From assembly GCA_903901335.1 (NCBI GenBank), contig CAIUQR010000059.1, positions 121,997-185,996 on the forward strand: a DNA stretch of 64,000 bases. Reading direction: 5' to 3'. This document shows positions 28,310 to 37,470 of this stretch, in pieces (the stretch's first letter is position 1; each line of letters opens with the position of its first letter). The notes under the pieces were generated by a model that saw only the letters and a program-made list of their open reading frames with translations, ran no database searches and was not told the DNA's origin. The position numbers were made by a program, and so were the translations under genes. The DNA is from an uncultured delta proteobacterium. Lineage in GTDB: Bacteria > Desulfobacterota > Desulfobulbia > Desulfobulbales > Desulfocapsaceae.

Positions 28310-29283
28310 TGGCTGATAAAATTAAGGTCGGCTTTCTGCTGCTCGGCGGCTGCGCCGGTTGTGAGATGTCCGTGGTTGATCTCTCGGAAAAACTGGTCGA
28401 TGCCCTGGAACACATTGAGATTGTCTTTTGGGCTCCAACCGTGGCCGATGTTAAATACAACGATCTGGAATCCATGGAAGATAAGACCATCGATGTCGCT
28501 TTTATCGACGGCATGGTCCGGCTCGACGAGCATATCCATATGGCCAAGGTGATGCGGAAAAAGGCTAAAACCTTGATTGCGTTCGGTGTCTGTGCAGCCC
28601 TCGGCGGCACCGCAGGACTCGGCAGTCTGCACACCAAGGAAGATCTTTTTCAAAAGGCATTCAAGAATACCCCGACGACCGACAACCCGGATGGCATCTA
28701 TCCGCAGCCCAGCTGTCTGGTGGACGGCAAATACGACCTGACCCTCCCCGCCTATGAGGATAAAGTCCGGACCCTGAACCAGATCGTCGACGTGGACTAT
28801 TATATCGGCGGCTGTCCGCCCCACCATTCCCATGTCGGCGCCGCCATCGGCGCACTGGTCAGCGGCCAGCTTCCCGCCAAGGGCTCCTGGATCACCAACG
28901 GCAAGGCCGTCTGCGATGTCTGCACGCGCAACCCGGCAAAGCAAGGCGGCAACCTGGCACGGACCATGGTGGACAAGGTTCTCCGGACCGTCGATGGAAC
29001 CCCTGATGCCGATACCTGTCTCCTGCAACAAGGCTACATCTGTTTCGGACCGATCACCCAGGGCGACTGTGGCGGCTCCTGCCTGAACGTGAACATCCCG
29101 TGCCGCGGCTGCGGTGGACCGATCCCCGGTAACGAGGACTACGGCGCCCAGGCCCTCAGCACCATCGGCTCGATCTTGAAAGACGATACGGTAACCGCTC
29201 AATTGATGGAAAAATATCCCAACCTGGCCAAGTTCTTTTACCGGTATGCCCTGCCCTCCGGTACGCTTCCGAAGAGAATGTAG
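28309..29283 (+). CDS. mvhG: F420-nonreducing [NiFe] hydrogenase small subunit
   Basis: 324 residues. N-terminal GGCAGCEMS with C15/C18 ligates the proximal cluster; further Cys ligands appear in GVCAALGG, IGGCPPHHSH and the ferredoxin-like C-terminal part (CGGSCLNVNIPCRGCGG). No Tat signal, so it is cytoplasmic, as for group 3c enzymes. Transfers electrons from the NiFe site to MvhD/HdrA. Confidence 0.95.
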   Translation: MADKIKVGFLLLGGCAGCEMSVVDLSEKLVDALEHIEIVFWAPTVADVKYNDLESMEDKTIDVAFIDGMVRLDEHIHMAKVMRKKAKTLIAFGVCAALGGTAGLGSLHTKEDLFQKAFKNTPTTDNPDGIYPQPSCLVDGKYDLTLPAYEDKVRTLNQIVDVDYYIGGCPPHHSHVGAAIGALVSGQLPAKGSWITNGKAVCDVCTRNPAKQGGNLARTMVDKVLRTVDGTPDADTCLLQQGYICFGPITQGDCGGSCLNVNIPCRGCGGPIPGNEDYGAQALSTIGSILKDDTVTAQLMEKYPNLAKFFYRYALPSGTLPKRM

Positions 29284-29319
29284 GCCGGTTTCCGGACAGA
29301 GAAAACAAGGAGTGATACA

Positions 29320-30783
29320 GTGAAAAAAATAGAAATAAATCCGATGACCCGTCTTGAAGGTCATGGAAAAATAGCGATTTTCCTGGACGATAACGGCAAT
29401 GTGGATGAGGCCTTTTTCCAGGTTGTCGAGTTCCGGGGATTTGAAAAATTCCTGGTAGGCCTGCCCATCGAGGAAGTACCGCGAACGGTTTCCACTATCT
29501 GCGGAGTCTGCCGCGGTGTCCATTTCACCGCAGCGATGAAGGCCTCAGACGGGGTCTACGGCGTGCAGCCGACTTCGACCGCCCGGAAACTGCGGGAGCT
29601 GTTCTTCAACGCCCATTATGTGGAAGATCACGCGGTCATTCTCTATGCGCTGGGTTTCCCGGACTTCGTCGTCGGCCCGAGCGCCCCTGCTGCTCAACGC
29701 AACGTCGTCGGACTCATCAACGTGGTCGGTGCGCAACTCGGCCGTGAAGTCTTGAAAAAACGGGGCTATGCGGTCAAGATCTTCGAGATGCTCGGCGGCA
29801 AACCGAACCACCCGGTAGCGGCAATCCCCGGCGGTTGGTCCAAAACCTTGAATGAAGTGGAACGCGAGCAGATTGAGGAATGGTCCCATGAGCTGATCGA
29901 TCTTGCCAAGCTGACCCTGAAGGTCTTCGGCGATGTGGTCCTGAATAACCCCGCCTATATGGAATTGGTGACCGGCGATATGTACAGGGTCCCGGTCAAC
30001 TATATGGGCACCACCGATGCTGATGGCATGGTCGCCCTCTACGACGGTACCCAGAAGGTGGTCGATGTGAACGGCAAGGAGATCGCCTCGTTTACCGGTA
30101 TGGAATATATCGATCATATCTCCGAGCGCGTGTTGCCCTGGACCTATCTGAAGATGCCATACCAGAAGAAGATCGGCTGGAAAGGCATCGTCGATGGCGA
30201 GGGAACGAGTCTCTATAGTGTCGGCCCGCTGGCCCGTTTCAATGTCGCCAAAGGCATGAGCACCCCGCTGGCCAACGAGGAATATAAAAAGTTCTTCGCC
30301 ACCTTCGGCGGTAAACCGGTGCACAACATCATGGGATATCATTGGGCACGGGCTATCGAACTGCTGCATTGCTCGGAGCGCTGCCTGGAGCTGGCCCGTG
30401 ATCCGGAGATCACCAGTGATGACGCCAGGGCGCCGCTTGGCGAGGTGACAGGCGAAGGAGTCGGCATCATCGAGGCTCCGCGCGGTACCTTGATTCATCA
30501 TTACAACACCGACGAAAAGGGCATCGTCACCGACGCCAATATCGTCGTCGCTACAACCCATAATAAAGGCCCGATCAACCTGGCTGTACGGAAGGCAGCC
30601 AAGCATTTCATCAAGAACGGCAAGGTCGACGAGGGCATCCTGAATCATGTGGAGATGGCTTATCGGCCCTACGACCTGTGTCTCGGCTGCGCGACCCATG
30701 CCATCAAACCGGGATCGTCACCGGTAGAGGTCAAGATCTACGATCAAAACAAGGAGTTGTTGCAGTCGCTCAGGAATTTCTAA
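29320..30783 (+). CDS. mvhA: F420-nonreducing [NiFe] hydrogenase large subunit
   Basis: 487 residues, GTG start nine bases after AAGGAG. Ni-Fe ligands: C61/C64 in ICGVCRGVH and C454/C457 in YDLCLGCATH near the C terminus. The second motif has Leu where most large subunits have Pro (DPCxxC). A 27-residue tail follows His460 and is expected to be removed by the maturation protease encoded downstream. Group 3c-like; splits H2 in the cytoplasm for the HdrABC-MvhDGA complex. Confidence 0.95.
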   Translation: MKKIEINPMTRLEGHGKIAIFLDDNGNVDEAFFQVVEFRGFEKFLVGLPIEEVPRTVSTICGVCRGVHFTAAMKASDGVYGVQPTSTARKLRELFFNAHYVEDHAVILYALGFPDFVVGPSAPAAQRNVVGLINVVGAQLGREVLKKRGYAVKIFEMLGGKPNHPVAAIPGGWSKTLNEVEREQIEEWSHELIDLAKLTLKVFGDVVLNNPAYMELVTGDMYRVPVNYMGTTDADGMVALYDGTQKVVDVNGKEIASFTGMEYIDHISERVLPWTYLKMPYQKKIGWKGIVDGEGTSLYSVGPLARFNVAKGMSTPLANEEYKKFFATFGGKPVHNIMGYHWARAIELLHCSERCLELARDPEITSDDARAPLGEVTGEGVGIIEAPRGTLIHHYNTDEKGIVTDANIVVATTHNKGPINLAVRKAAKHFIKNGKVDEGILNHVEMAYRPYDLCLGCATHAIKPGSSPVEVKIYDQNKELLQSLRNF

Positions 30784-30793
30784 CCCTTTTCAA

Positions 30794-30823
30794 GAGGGGA
30801 CCGGGACACATTCCGGCCCTCTC
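30794..30823 (+). terminator. Hairpin with T-tract between mvhA and the protease gene
   Basis: GAGGGG-A-CCGG (30794-30804) pairs with CCGG-CCCTC (30813-30821) across one bulge; TCTTTT follows. It probably reduces read-through to the protease gene 13 bp on, acting as a partial attenuator. Confidence 0.7.
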
Positions 30824-30835
30824 TTTTGGTATCAG

Positions 30836-31312
30836 ATGAAAACAAAATCCCTGGTCTGTGGAATCGGCAACCCGATGTTGAAAGACGATCGCGCCGGCAT
30901 CGAGGTGGCGGAACGGATCGAGACATCCGATCTCGACGTGGATGTCGAGATCATCTACGGGGTCGGCTTTGAAGTAAACGACAAGCTCATGGGCTATGAT
31001 GACGTAATCATCATCGATGCCGCCAAGGTCGGCTATCCGCCCGGTACGATAACCGAGGTGACCATCGACCAGATCTTTACCGATCACAACCTGGTCACCT
31101 CGCATGCGGTGACACTCGGCTCGACCCTGAAGGTCGGCTACGATCTCTTCCCGGACGAGATGCCGAAAAAACTCCGGATCGTGCTGATTGAGGCCGAGGA
31201 CTATTTCGAATTTACCAAGGAATGCTCGCCGAAGGTAATGGCAGCGATCGCCAAGGTTGTTGATATGATAACTGAACATTTTTCCAGAGGGGAAGTATGC
31301 CCTTTGCATTGA
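30836..31312 (+). CDS. [NiFe] hydrogenase maturation protease
   Basis: 158 residues, HyaD/HycI/FrcD family. Begins with the conserved GIGNPMLKDDRAGIEVAER block, carrying the Asp/Glu that bind nickel, followed by DAAKVGYPPGT and a central SHAVTLG His. It removes the C-terminal tail of the large subunit after Ni insertion; MvhA immediately upstream is the obvious substrate. No clear Shine-Dalgarno; a terminator-like hairpin lies just before it, so expression may be low. Confidence 0.9.
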   Translation: MKTKSLVCGIGNPMLKDDRAGIEVAERIETSDLDVDVEIIYGVGFEVNDKLMGYDDVIIIDAAKVGYPPGTITEVTIDQIFTDHNLVTSHAVTLGSTLKVGYDLFPDEMPKKLRIVLIEAEDYFEFTKECSPKVMAAIAKVVDMITEHFSRGEVCPLH

Positions 31313-31324
31313 AATGAGGTGAAT

Positions 31325-32413
31325 ATGAAGACTTTTTTTGATTTAAAACAAGAAGTTCGTGCAACCGGGCGATGCCATGGCTGCGGTGGTTGTGTCACCT
31401 TTTGTACCGCCATCAATTACGGTGCGCTGCATATGGTAGACGATGTCCCCCGATTTAAAAGTGTTGAGAAGTGTATCGATTGCGGCCTGTGCTACAGGAT
31501 CTGTCCAGTGGTCGGTGACCTGGATGAACACATCAAGAAGCAGACCGGCTGGAGTGCTCCGATCGGCAGGATTCTCGAAACGACGGTTGCCCAGGCCAAA
31601 GATGCGTCACTCCGTGCTCGGGCGACGGATGGCGGTGTGGTCACTGGTATTTTACTGCATCTGTTCGACACCGGACGAATCGATGGCGCCATCGTCATTA
31701 AAAACACTGCAGAGGGAAGAAAACCAATCCTCGCCACCACCCGTGAGGACATTATCGAGTCGGCCGGTTTCTCTTTCAATACAGCCAAGGGAATCACACA
31801 GCTGGGCGAGACATATTCGACCTATTCCCCTGTCGCTCAGGCACTGGGATCTCTGATCAGACAGGGACTGAAACGCATCGCCTTTGTCGGCACCCCATGC
31901 CAGATCAAGTCGATCCGCAAGATGCAGGCCCTGAAGATCGTGCCGTCGGACGCGATCAAGTTCTATTTCGGCCGGTTCTGTAATGCCAATTACGATTTCA
32001 GCGGCGGAAAAGCCCGCGAACTGGAAGAGTTCGCCAATTGCAAGATGGACGATATCCGGAAAATCAACATCAAAGACGACCTGCTGCTGCACCACAAGGA
32101 CGGCACAATCAGGAAGATCGCCTTGAGAGACCTGGATTTCGCCAAACGCAGTGCCTGTGCATTCTGCGATGATTTTACGGCTGAATACTCCGATATATCT
32201 TTCGGCGGATTGGGTGCGTCTGAAGGTTGGACGACAGTTATTACACGCACTCCGCTTGGTCGGGCAGTTTTTGCCGATGCCCGGGATGCAGCTCTGGACT
32301 TCCTGAGTATTGATGAAAATTTAAAACTGGACAGCACCGTTTTGCAAAAATTACAGGAAAGCTCAGCCAGGAAAAGGGCCGCTGCTGAGGAGCGGCAGGC
32401 TATCCGGAAATAG
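31325..32413 (+). CDS. FrhB-like iron-sulfur flavoprotein (F420 hydrogenase/dehydrogenase beta family)
   Basis: About 362 residues from the ATG five bases after GAGG. Two ferredoxin motifs at the N terminus (CHGCGGCVTFC and CIDCGLCYRICP), then the FrhB N- and C-terminal domains with the VGTPCQIKSIRKM loop and later CAFCDDFTAEYSDISFGG. FrhB homologues reduce F420 or, in non-methanogens, other two-electron acceptors using ferredoxin or Hdr electrons. Placed 12 bp after the protease gene, it may be an electron outlet of the Hdr-Mvh complex. Acceptor unknown. Confidence 0.88.
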   Translation: MKTFFDLKQEVRATGRCHGCGGCVTFCTAINYGALHMVDDVPRFKSVEKCIDCGLCYRICPVVGDLDEHIKKQTGWSAPIGRILETTVAQAKDASLRARATDGGVVTGILLHLFDTGRIDGAIVIKNTAEGRKPILATTREDIIESAGFSFNTAKGITQLGETYSTYSPVAQALGSLIRQGLKRIAFVGTPCQIKSIRKMQALKIVPSDAIKFYFGRFCNANYDFSGGKARELEEFANCKMDDIRKINIKDDLLLHHKDGTIRKIALRDLDFAKRSACAFCDDFTAEYSDISFGGLGASEGWTTVITRTPLGRAVFADARDAALDFLSIDENLKLDSTVLQKLQESSARKRAAAEERQAIRK

Positions 32414-32477
32414 TTTTTCACGTCCGGAGAGGTAAAAACATCAGCTCGAAAGAGAGTACTGCCTGTCAAGTGTCTTC

Positions 32478-32509
32478 AAAAAAAATCCCGGGACATGTCT
32501 TGTCCCGGG
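32478..32509 (-). terminator. Rho-independent terminator for the racemase gene
   Basis: Perfect 9-bp stem CCCGGGACA / TGTCCCGGG (32487-32495 with 32501-32509). On the minus strand it is followed by eight T residues. It lies 45 bp past the racemase stop. Confidence 0.92.
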
Positions 32510-32553
32510 TAAACATGGAGTGGATCCCAGATCCTTCGGACGCACCGCTTCAA

Positions 32554-33252
32554 TCACTCCTGCCCTCTGCATATGTCAACAATATTTGCTATGTGTATCT
32601 GTGCCGTATCGATATATTGAATCGTGATATCACCGGCCTTGATAAGCAGTGGTAATTCGGTACATCCCAATATAACACCTTCAATATTCTCATCTTTGAC
32701 AATCCTGTTGATAATGGCCAGGAAGCTCTTTTTGGTTTTCTTCTTTATTATTCCAAGCTCAATCTCAGAAAAAATCTTCTCCTGAATATAATCCTGTTCA
32801 TCCTGATTGGGAACGACAAGCCTGATGCCTTCCTGACCAAATACATTCTGATAAAAATCGGCACCCATCGTCACTTTTGTCCCCAGCAAACACAGATTTT
32901 TAAAGTCATGCTGCTTTGAATAGTTCAGTGCGGCATCAACAATATTGAGGAGGGGCAAGAACGTCTGGGACTGGATTGCGTCAAAGACTCTATGGGGCGT
33001 ATTGGATGCAATCGCACCGAAAACAGCTCCCCCTGCCCTAAGAACCTCAAATTTCGAGGCAATGAATTCTGCAACCTCGTCCCATCTGGACTGATCCACA
33101 TGGTTCATAACCGCTTTCAGATTAATACTCTCGATAGCTATCTCGGGATAGCCATACTGATCGTAATCAGGTTTAAACGCATCTATTATCCCCCGGTAAT
33201 ATTGAACCGTGGATTCAGGTCCAAGCCCTCCGACTATTCCCACCTTCTTCAT
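32554..33252 (-). CDS. Aspartate/glutamate racemase family protein
   Basis: 232 residues, the usual length. N-terminal KKVGIVGGLGPEST, catalytic-loop segment IASNTPH near residue 83, and GCTELPLL near residue 198. The first catalytic Cys of two-Cys racemases is replaced by Ser (S-N-T), while the second Cys is kept. This arrangement recalls one-Cys members such as E. coli YgeA, which act on L-aspartate or L-glutamate with biased direction. Gene lies 30 bp after the chemoreceptor gene on the same strand with a GAGGAAGAGG site, so the two may be cotranscribed. Confidence 0.85.
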   Translation of the reverse strand: MKKVGIVGGLGPESTVQYYRGIIDAFKPDYDQYGYPEIAIESINLKAVMNHVDQSRWDEVAEFIASKFEVLRAGGAVFGAIASNTPHRVFDAIQSQTFLPLLNIVDAALNYSKQHDFKNLCLLGTKVTMGADFYQNVFGQEGIRLVVPNQDEQDYIQEKIFSEIELGIIKKKTKKSFLAIINRIVKDENIEGVILGCTELPLLIKAGDITIQYIDTAQIHIANIVDICRGQE

Positions 33253-33282
33253 AAATTCCTCTTCCTCGATTATCGAGGCGTA

Positions 33283-35469
33283 TTACTGAATCTTGAATTT
33301 TCCAACCATCTCATTAAGTTTATTGGCCAGTTCAGCTAATTGTTCCGAACTCGTATTAACCTCAGAGCAGTTGCTGGACATAGTATTTGAAGCATGCATT
33401 ACTTCACTGATTTCACGAGCAATATCTGCAGAGACAGTGGAACTTTGAGCTATATTTTCATTAACCTCGCCCAGGCCGACTGAGGCCTGTGACACATTGC
33501 TGACTATCTCCTTGGTGGTCACTGACTGTTCCTCCACCGCTGTCGCAATGGTCGACACAATAGTATCTATTGCATGAACGACATCGGAAACACTGTTAAT
33601 CTCCCGGACGGTTCCATCGGTCGTACTCTGAATACTCTCAACCCTCTTCTTGATTTCGCCGGTAGCATCCGCTGTCTGCCGGGCAAGTTCTTTGATCTCA
33701 TTGGCAACAACGGCAAAACCTTTTCCGGACTCCCCGGCCCTTGCCGCCTCTATGGTGGCGTTAAGGGCAAGGAGATCAACCTGACCGGAGATATCAGTGA
33801 TAGCCTCCACGACCTTGCCGATCTCACGAGCAGCCCGTCCCAGCTCCTCCACCTGTTCTGAGGCACTTTTGGTCTGGGTTACTGCTGCACCGGTAATGCT
33901 CCTGGCCTTCTCGGTGTTTTCGGCAATTTCATTAATGGTAGCCGACATCTCTTCGGTTGCCGCAGCAACCATGCTGACATTCACGGACGCCTGCTCCATT
34001 GATGCAGCTACAGAGTTCATGTTCGAACTCATCTCTTCACTTGCGGCAGCGACAGTATTGGCCTTCTCTGAGGTCTGCCGGGCACCGGTCGCCATCTCTT
34101 GGGAAATCTGATGCAAACCCTTGGACGATTTTTCCAGACTTGCCGCATTTCCGGCAACATCCTTTATTATAGTCTGGATCTTCTCTATGAAGAGATTAAA
34201 CCAACCGGCCATCTCTTCCGTCTCGTCTCCTGAATGATTGACAATACGTTTGGTCAGATCGCCCTCCCCCTCAGCGATATCCCGAACCAGGACGATCATT
34301 TTTCTCATAGGACCAACAATTCCCTTGGATACAAGGACATATGTTACAATTATCACGACAAACAACAGCAGGATAAAGACACCTGCCAGCTCTCTTACCT
34401 GCGACCAGATATTTGAAGTAATTTCTTGTTGTTTTTTGGCAATAGCCTTATCCACATCATCGATATAGATCCCGGTGGCTATGACCATATTCCATTCCTT
34501 GAAAAGTTTAACAAACGTCAACTTTGGCTGTGGTTCCTTTTCGCCCAACTTGTTCCATTTATAGGAATCGAACCCTTCTCCCTGGTCTCTGGCGATGTTC
34601 ATCTGGGAAACAATGAGCAGTTTTCCTTCAGGATCTTTAAAAAACGTCTCATCCTTCCCAACCAGATCGGGGTTCGGATGCTGCAGCATCTTCCGGGTCG
34701 CAAAATCCATGGTATAGAAATAATCTTTTCCTTCTTTGCCGTATTTCAGCGAGTTGATTGTATTCAATGTCTTCTGTTTAAGATCGGTTTCCGTCGATTC
34801 GAGATAAATCCCCGAGCCGATGACCCAATTCCATGGCTTAAAAAGCTTCACATACGAAAGCTTTTTTTGCAGCTGCTCACCGCCTGAAGTATATTCTTTG
34901 GTTACATATTCAACATACCCGTTTCCCCCTTCCTGTTGAGCAGCCTTCACGAATTCCTTGTAGACTTTAATACCACCAAGATCGTAATCCGACATATCCT
35001 TACCGGTATCCTGCGGCTTGAACGGGTGCATCACCATCCGGGGCTGCAGATCGTTGAGCCAGAAATATCCTTTGTTGTCTCTTCCATAGCGCATTTTTTC
35101 AAGAACTTTTTTAGCATATTCCTTGCGGAGTTCCATGCTTCCCAGTGCCTCGTTTTCATAGGAGGCTTCAAGGACTCCATAGGCCTCGTTTATAGCACTC
35201 TGCAGGATTTCCCCATAATGTTTCTTCAGTTTCTCCGTATCTTGAGATTCATCATAATTGTTTTTTGCAATATGATAGGCAGCGGTAGTAAGATATTTCA
35301 AGAGGCCTTTCTTTTCCTCCATTATGGCAACGCGATAGGCTGCAGCCTCTTCCTGCCCTCTTTTGAACATGGTGTGTGTAGAGATTGCTATAGTGGCAAT
35401 GCCCAGTAAAAACAAACTGCCGATAACGAGTACATTGATTTTCAGATTGATTGAAGCCTTGAATTTCAT
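33283..35469 (-). CDS. Methyl-accepting chemotaxis protein with double Cache sensor
   Basis: 728 residues. Membrane helix 11-33, periplasmic region 34-355 with two similar Cache modules (each with a GKDxF/Y...-type and Y-x5-PW...G-GIY pattern: [12 protein letters not shown] and [12 protein letters not shown]), second helix about 360-385, HAMP, then a long methyl-accepting signalling domain with the hairpin tip [25 protein letters not shown]. Such receptors usually sense small carboxylates or amino acids. Coupling with an aspartate racemase downstream is suggestive of an amino acid ligand, but that is inference. Confidence 0.93.
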   Translation of the reverse strand: MKFKASINLKINVLVIGSLFLLGIATIAISTHTMFKRGQEEAAAYRVAIMEEKKGLLKYLTTAAYHIAKNNYDESQDTEKLKKHYGEILQSAINEAYGVLEASYENEALGSMELRKEYAKKVLEKMRYGRDNKGYFWLNDLQPRMVMHPFKPQDTGKDMSDYDLGGIKVYKEFVKAAQQEGGNGYVEYVTKEYTSGGEQLQKKLSYVKLFKPWNWVIGSGIYLESTETDLKQKTLNTINSLKYGKEGKDYFYTMDFATRKMLQHPNPDLVGKDETFFKDPEGKLLIVSQMNIARDQGEGFDSYKWNKLGEKEPQPKLTFVKLFKEWNMVIATGIYIDDVDKAIAKKQQEITSNIWSQVRELAGVFILLLFVVIIVTYVLVSKGIVGPMRKMIVLVRDIAEGEGDLTKRIVNHSGDETEEMAGWFNLFIEKIQTIIKDVAGNAASLEKSSKGLHQISQEMATGARQTSEKANTVAAASEEMSSNMNSVAASMEQASVNVSMVAAATEEMSATINEIAENTEKARSITGAAVTQTKSASEQVEELGRAAREIGKVVEAITDISGQVDLLALNATIEAARAGESGKGFAVVANEIKELARQTADATGEIKKRVESIQSTTDGTVREINSVSDVVHAIDTIVSTIATAVEEQSVTTKEIVSNVSQASVGLGEVNENIAQSSTVSADIAREISEVMHASNTMSSNCSEVNTSSEQLAELANKLNEMVGKFKIQ

Positions 35470-35730
35470 GATACGATTTCCCTTGGATTAAGATGTACAA
35501 TTTAAATAAATTCTAAAAAAAGGGTATTGGAAAGAATTTCAAAAATCAAGAATTAATAAAGAAAATCTACGCTTCTGATCATTAGAGTCATCCGGTTGGA
35601 CAAACGATTTTCGCTCCGGCAGGAATTTAAATTCGGCAAAAAAACAGGAGTCTGGTATCATAAGCCGGATTCGAAGTATGGTTAGAAAACATGATACAAG
35701 AACATCCTTTCCTTTCACCGACAGCAGGCA

Positions 35731-37179
35731 ATGGAGAATTCTCCGAACGATACGTTCATAAAGACATGCGTTAGAGACACTCTGGAGGGTCTGTGTGCCG
35801 GCCTTTCACATTTCTCCGGACCCAGCAGTGCCGCGGTGATTTACAGCCTGCGGCCTAAAAGCCCTTTGTATATTTTCGATCCGTCCAATCTTCTTGGTGA
35901 TCATGCCCCTATTTTACGCACCACCTACCTGGAAAACGACGACTGGTGCCAAAAAAGAGGTATGTATGCGGACTCTTCCCATTACAATCTGATTGAATAT
36001 TTTAATGAACTGCAACTGGATGGAGTGGTTTCCTACGGCGGAAAATCGGCAACAGTCGCCTATCAGATGTGGTTTACAGAACATCATCCTGATCTCTTTT
36101 CCATCGGTCCGACAGAACGATGGCTGGAGCATGCAGTGCTGCGATTCTCTCATGATATGGCCAATGAAAAGGACCTGTATACAGGGATTTCCGGCAGTTT
36201 TTTGAAGGAATACGCCATGCATGCGATCCGTAACCATATCAAAAAAGAGATGGAGAAACGGTTTGGACCCGATTCAAAACTGCGGATTTACCCGATCCTG
36301 GATGCCATCTTAGGCATCTCGAAGACACGGGAAGAGGGTGCATGGCCATCGGGGGAACTGGTCTTTATAGAACCCCAACTGGTACATACGATTCAATTTC
36401 TTGCCCGATTCAAGATGAACGAACAGCCGCAGCTCGATCATTATAAACATGTGCGCAAGCTCCTGCAGGCGGTCACACAATCCAACCGGAGACTGATTTC
36501 GGATGGATTAAGTATCCTGGGTATATCCGACGAGCATTTACCCGATTATTGTCTGGTTGCAGATTTTCACGGCAGAATCGGTTTTCTAAGGATAGGCAAG
36601 GATGGTATCTGCAGTTTTGCTGACGGCAGGTATCATTCAACCACCCACCAGGCAAAGCTGTTTGAGGTTGAAGAGGCGCTGATAGATTACAAACTCGATG
36701 CGTCGATGCGAACTCAGTTATTCCGGATTATCTCCACCCTTGTCCATAATGCCCAGAATAAAAAACATGGCTGCACCCTGGTCCTGGATCTTAATCCCAA
36801 GCCCGTGCATATCTCCGGGCAGCCCCTCTATAAACCGATGGACCTGAGACAGCCCGAACTTCTTGAACTTGCCTGCGCACTGTCGAAGGTTGACGGAGCC
36901 CTCCATATCGGTGCCGACTGCAGCCTCTACGGATTCGCCTGTCTTTTGGACGGGCATACCATTCATGGTGAGGATCGGGCCAGGGGAGCCCGGTATAATT
37001 CCGCCCTGCGTTTTTCTACGGAACACTCCGACACTCTCCTTGTCGTTGTTTCCTCGGACCGTCCAGTCTCGATTATCCAGTACGGCATGGAATTCAGGAA
37101 TCAAAGCACCTGGCGCTCCCCTGCCTTCTCCACTCCTGAGCCCATGAAATTCCAGGAGTGGCTGAACGGTTTTTCTTGA
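35731..37179 (+). CDS. DACNV-type sensor plus degenerate DAC (diadenylate cyclase-like) protein
   Basis: 482 residues, soluble. The C-terminal 140 or so residues match the DisA/CdaA nucleotide-cyclase fold: D388-G-A with the following GADCSLYGFACLL strand, then R418-G-A-R-Y-N-S-A and SDTLLVVVSSDRPVSI. Canonical diadenylate cyclases have DGA and RHR; here RHR reads RYN. The N-terminal 380 residues resemble the sensor region annotated elsewhere as DACNV. It may make c-di-AMP or another nucleotide, or merely bind one. Divergent from the chemoreceptor gene. Weak AGCAGG site. Family call moderately firm; activity uncertain. Confidence 0.72.
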   Translation: MENSPNDTFIKTCVRDTLEGLCAGLSHFSGPSSAAVIYSLRPKSPLYIFDPSNLLGDHAPILRTTYLENDDWCQKRGMYADSSHYNLIEYFNELQLDGVVSYGGKSATVAYQMWFTEHHPDLFSIGPTERWLEHAVLRFSHDMANEKDLYTGISGSFLKEYAMHAIRNHIKKEMEKRFGPDSKLRIYPILDAILGISKTREEGAWPSGELVFIEPQLVHTIQFLARFKMNEQPQLDHYKHVRKLLQAVTQSNRRLISDGLSILGISDEHLPDYCLVADFHGRIGFLRIGKDGICSFADGRYHSTTHQAKLFEVEEALIDYKLDASMRTQLFRIISTLVHNAQNKKHGCTLVLDLNPKPVHISGQPLYKPMDLRQPELLELACALSKVDGALHIGADCSLYGFACLLDGHTIHGEDRARGARYNSALRFSTEHSDTLLVVVSSDRPVSIIQYGMEFRNQSTWRSPAFSTPEPMKFQEWLNGFS

Positions 37180-37234
37180 AAGCCTGTAAATGAAGTGGCC
37201 TCGGGAAATTGAGCATGCGGTTAAGTGTGAAATC

Positions 37235-37254
37235 ACTCCCGCGCAGGCAGGAGT
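37235..37254. repeat. Short palindromic intergenic repeat copy
   Basis: ACTCCCGC and GCAGGAGT form an 8-bp stem with one mismatch around GCAG. The surrounding CACTCCCGCGCAGGCAGGAG text resembles the widely dispersed CTGGATTCCCGC-type repeat of proteobacteria. No T-tract, so not a standard terminator. Confidence 0.5.
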
Positions 37255-37470
37255 CCAGAAAGGAAACAACTGGGTTTCATTCATAGTCACTAAATTTAAT
37301 CATGAGTTTGGTAACATATTGAAATAAAATAGCTAAGAAACGGTTCAAGCGGACGGCGGGAAAAGGCGCGATTTTCAAGGCAAGGTCAGTGGTCTCTGCC
37401 TGTTCAAATCGATTAAGACACAACATATGGGAATCAAACAACTGCCAGGCGAGAATATCACCGAGCCATT

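Noticed and set aside
37235..37254. Terminator for the DAC-domain gene
   Set aside because: The hairpin has no following T-run and its sequence looks like a dispersed palindromic repeat.
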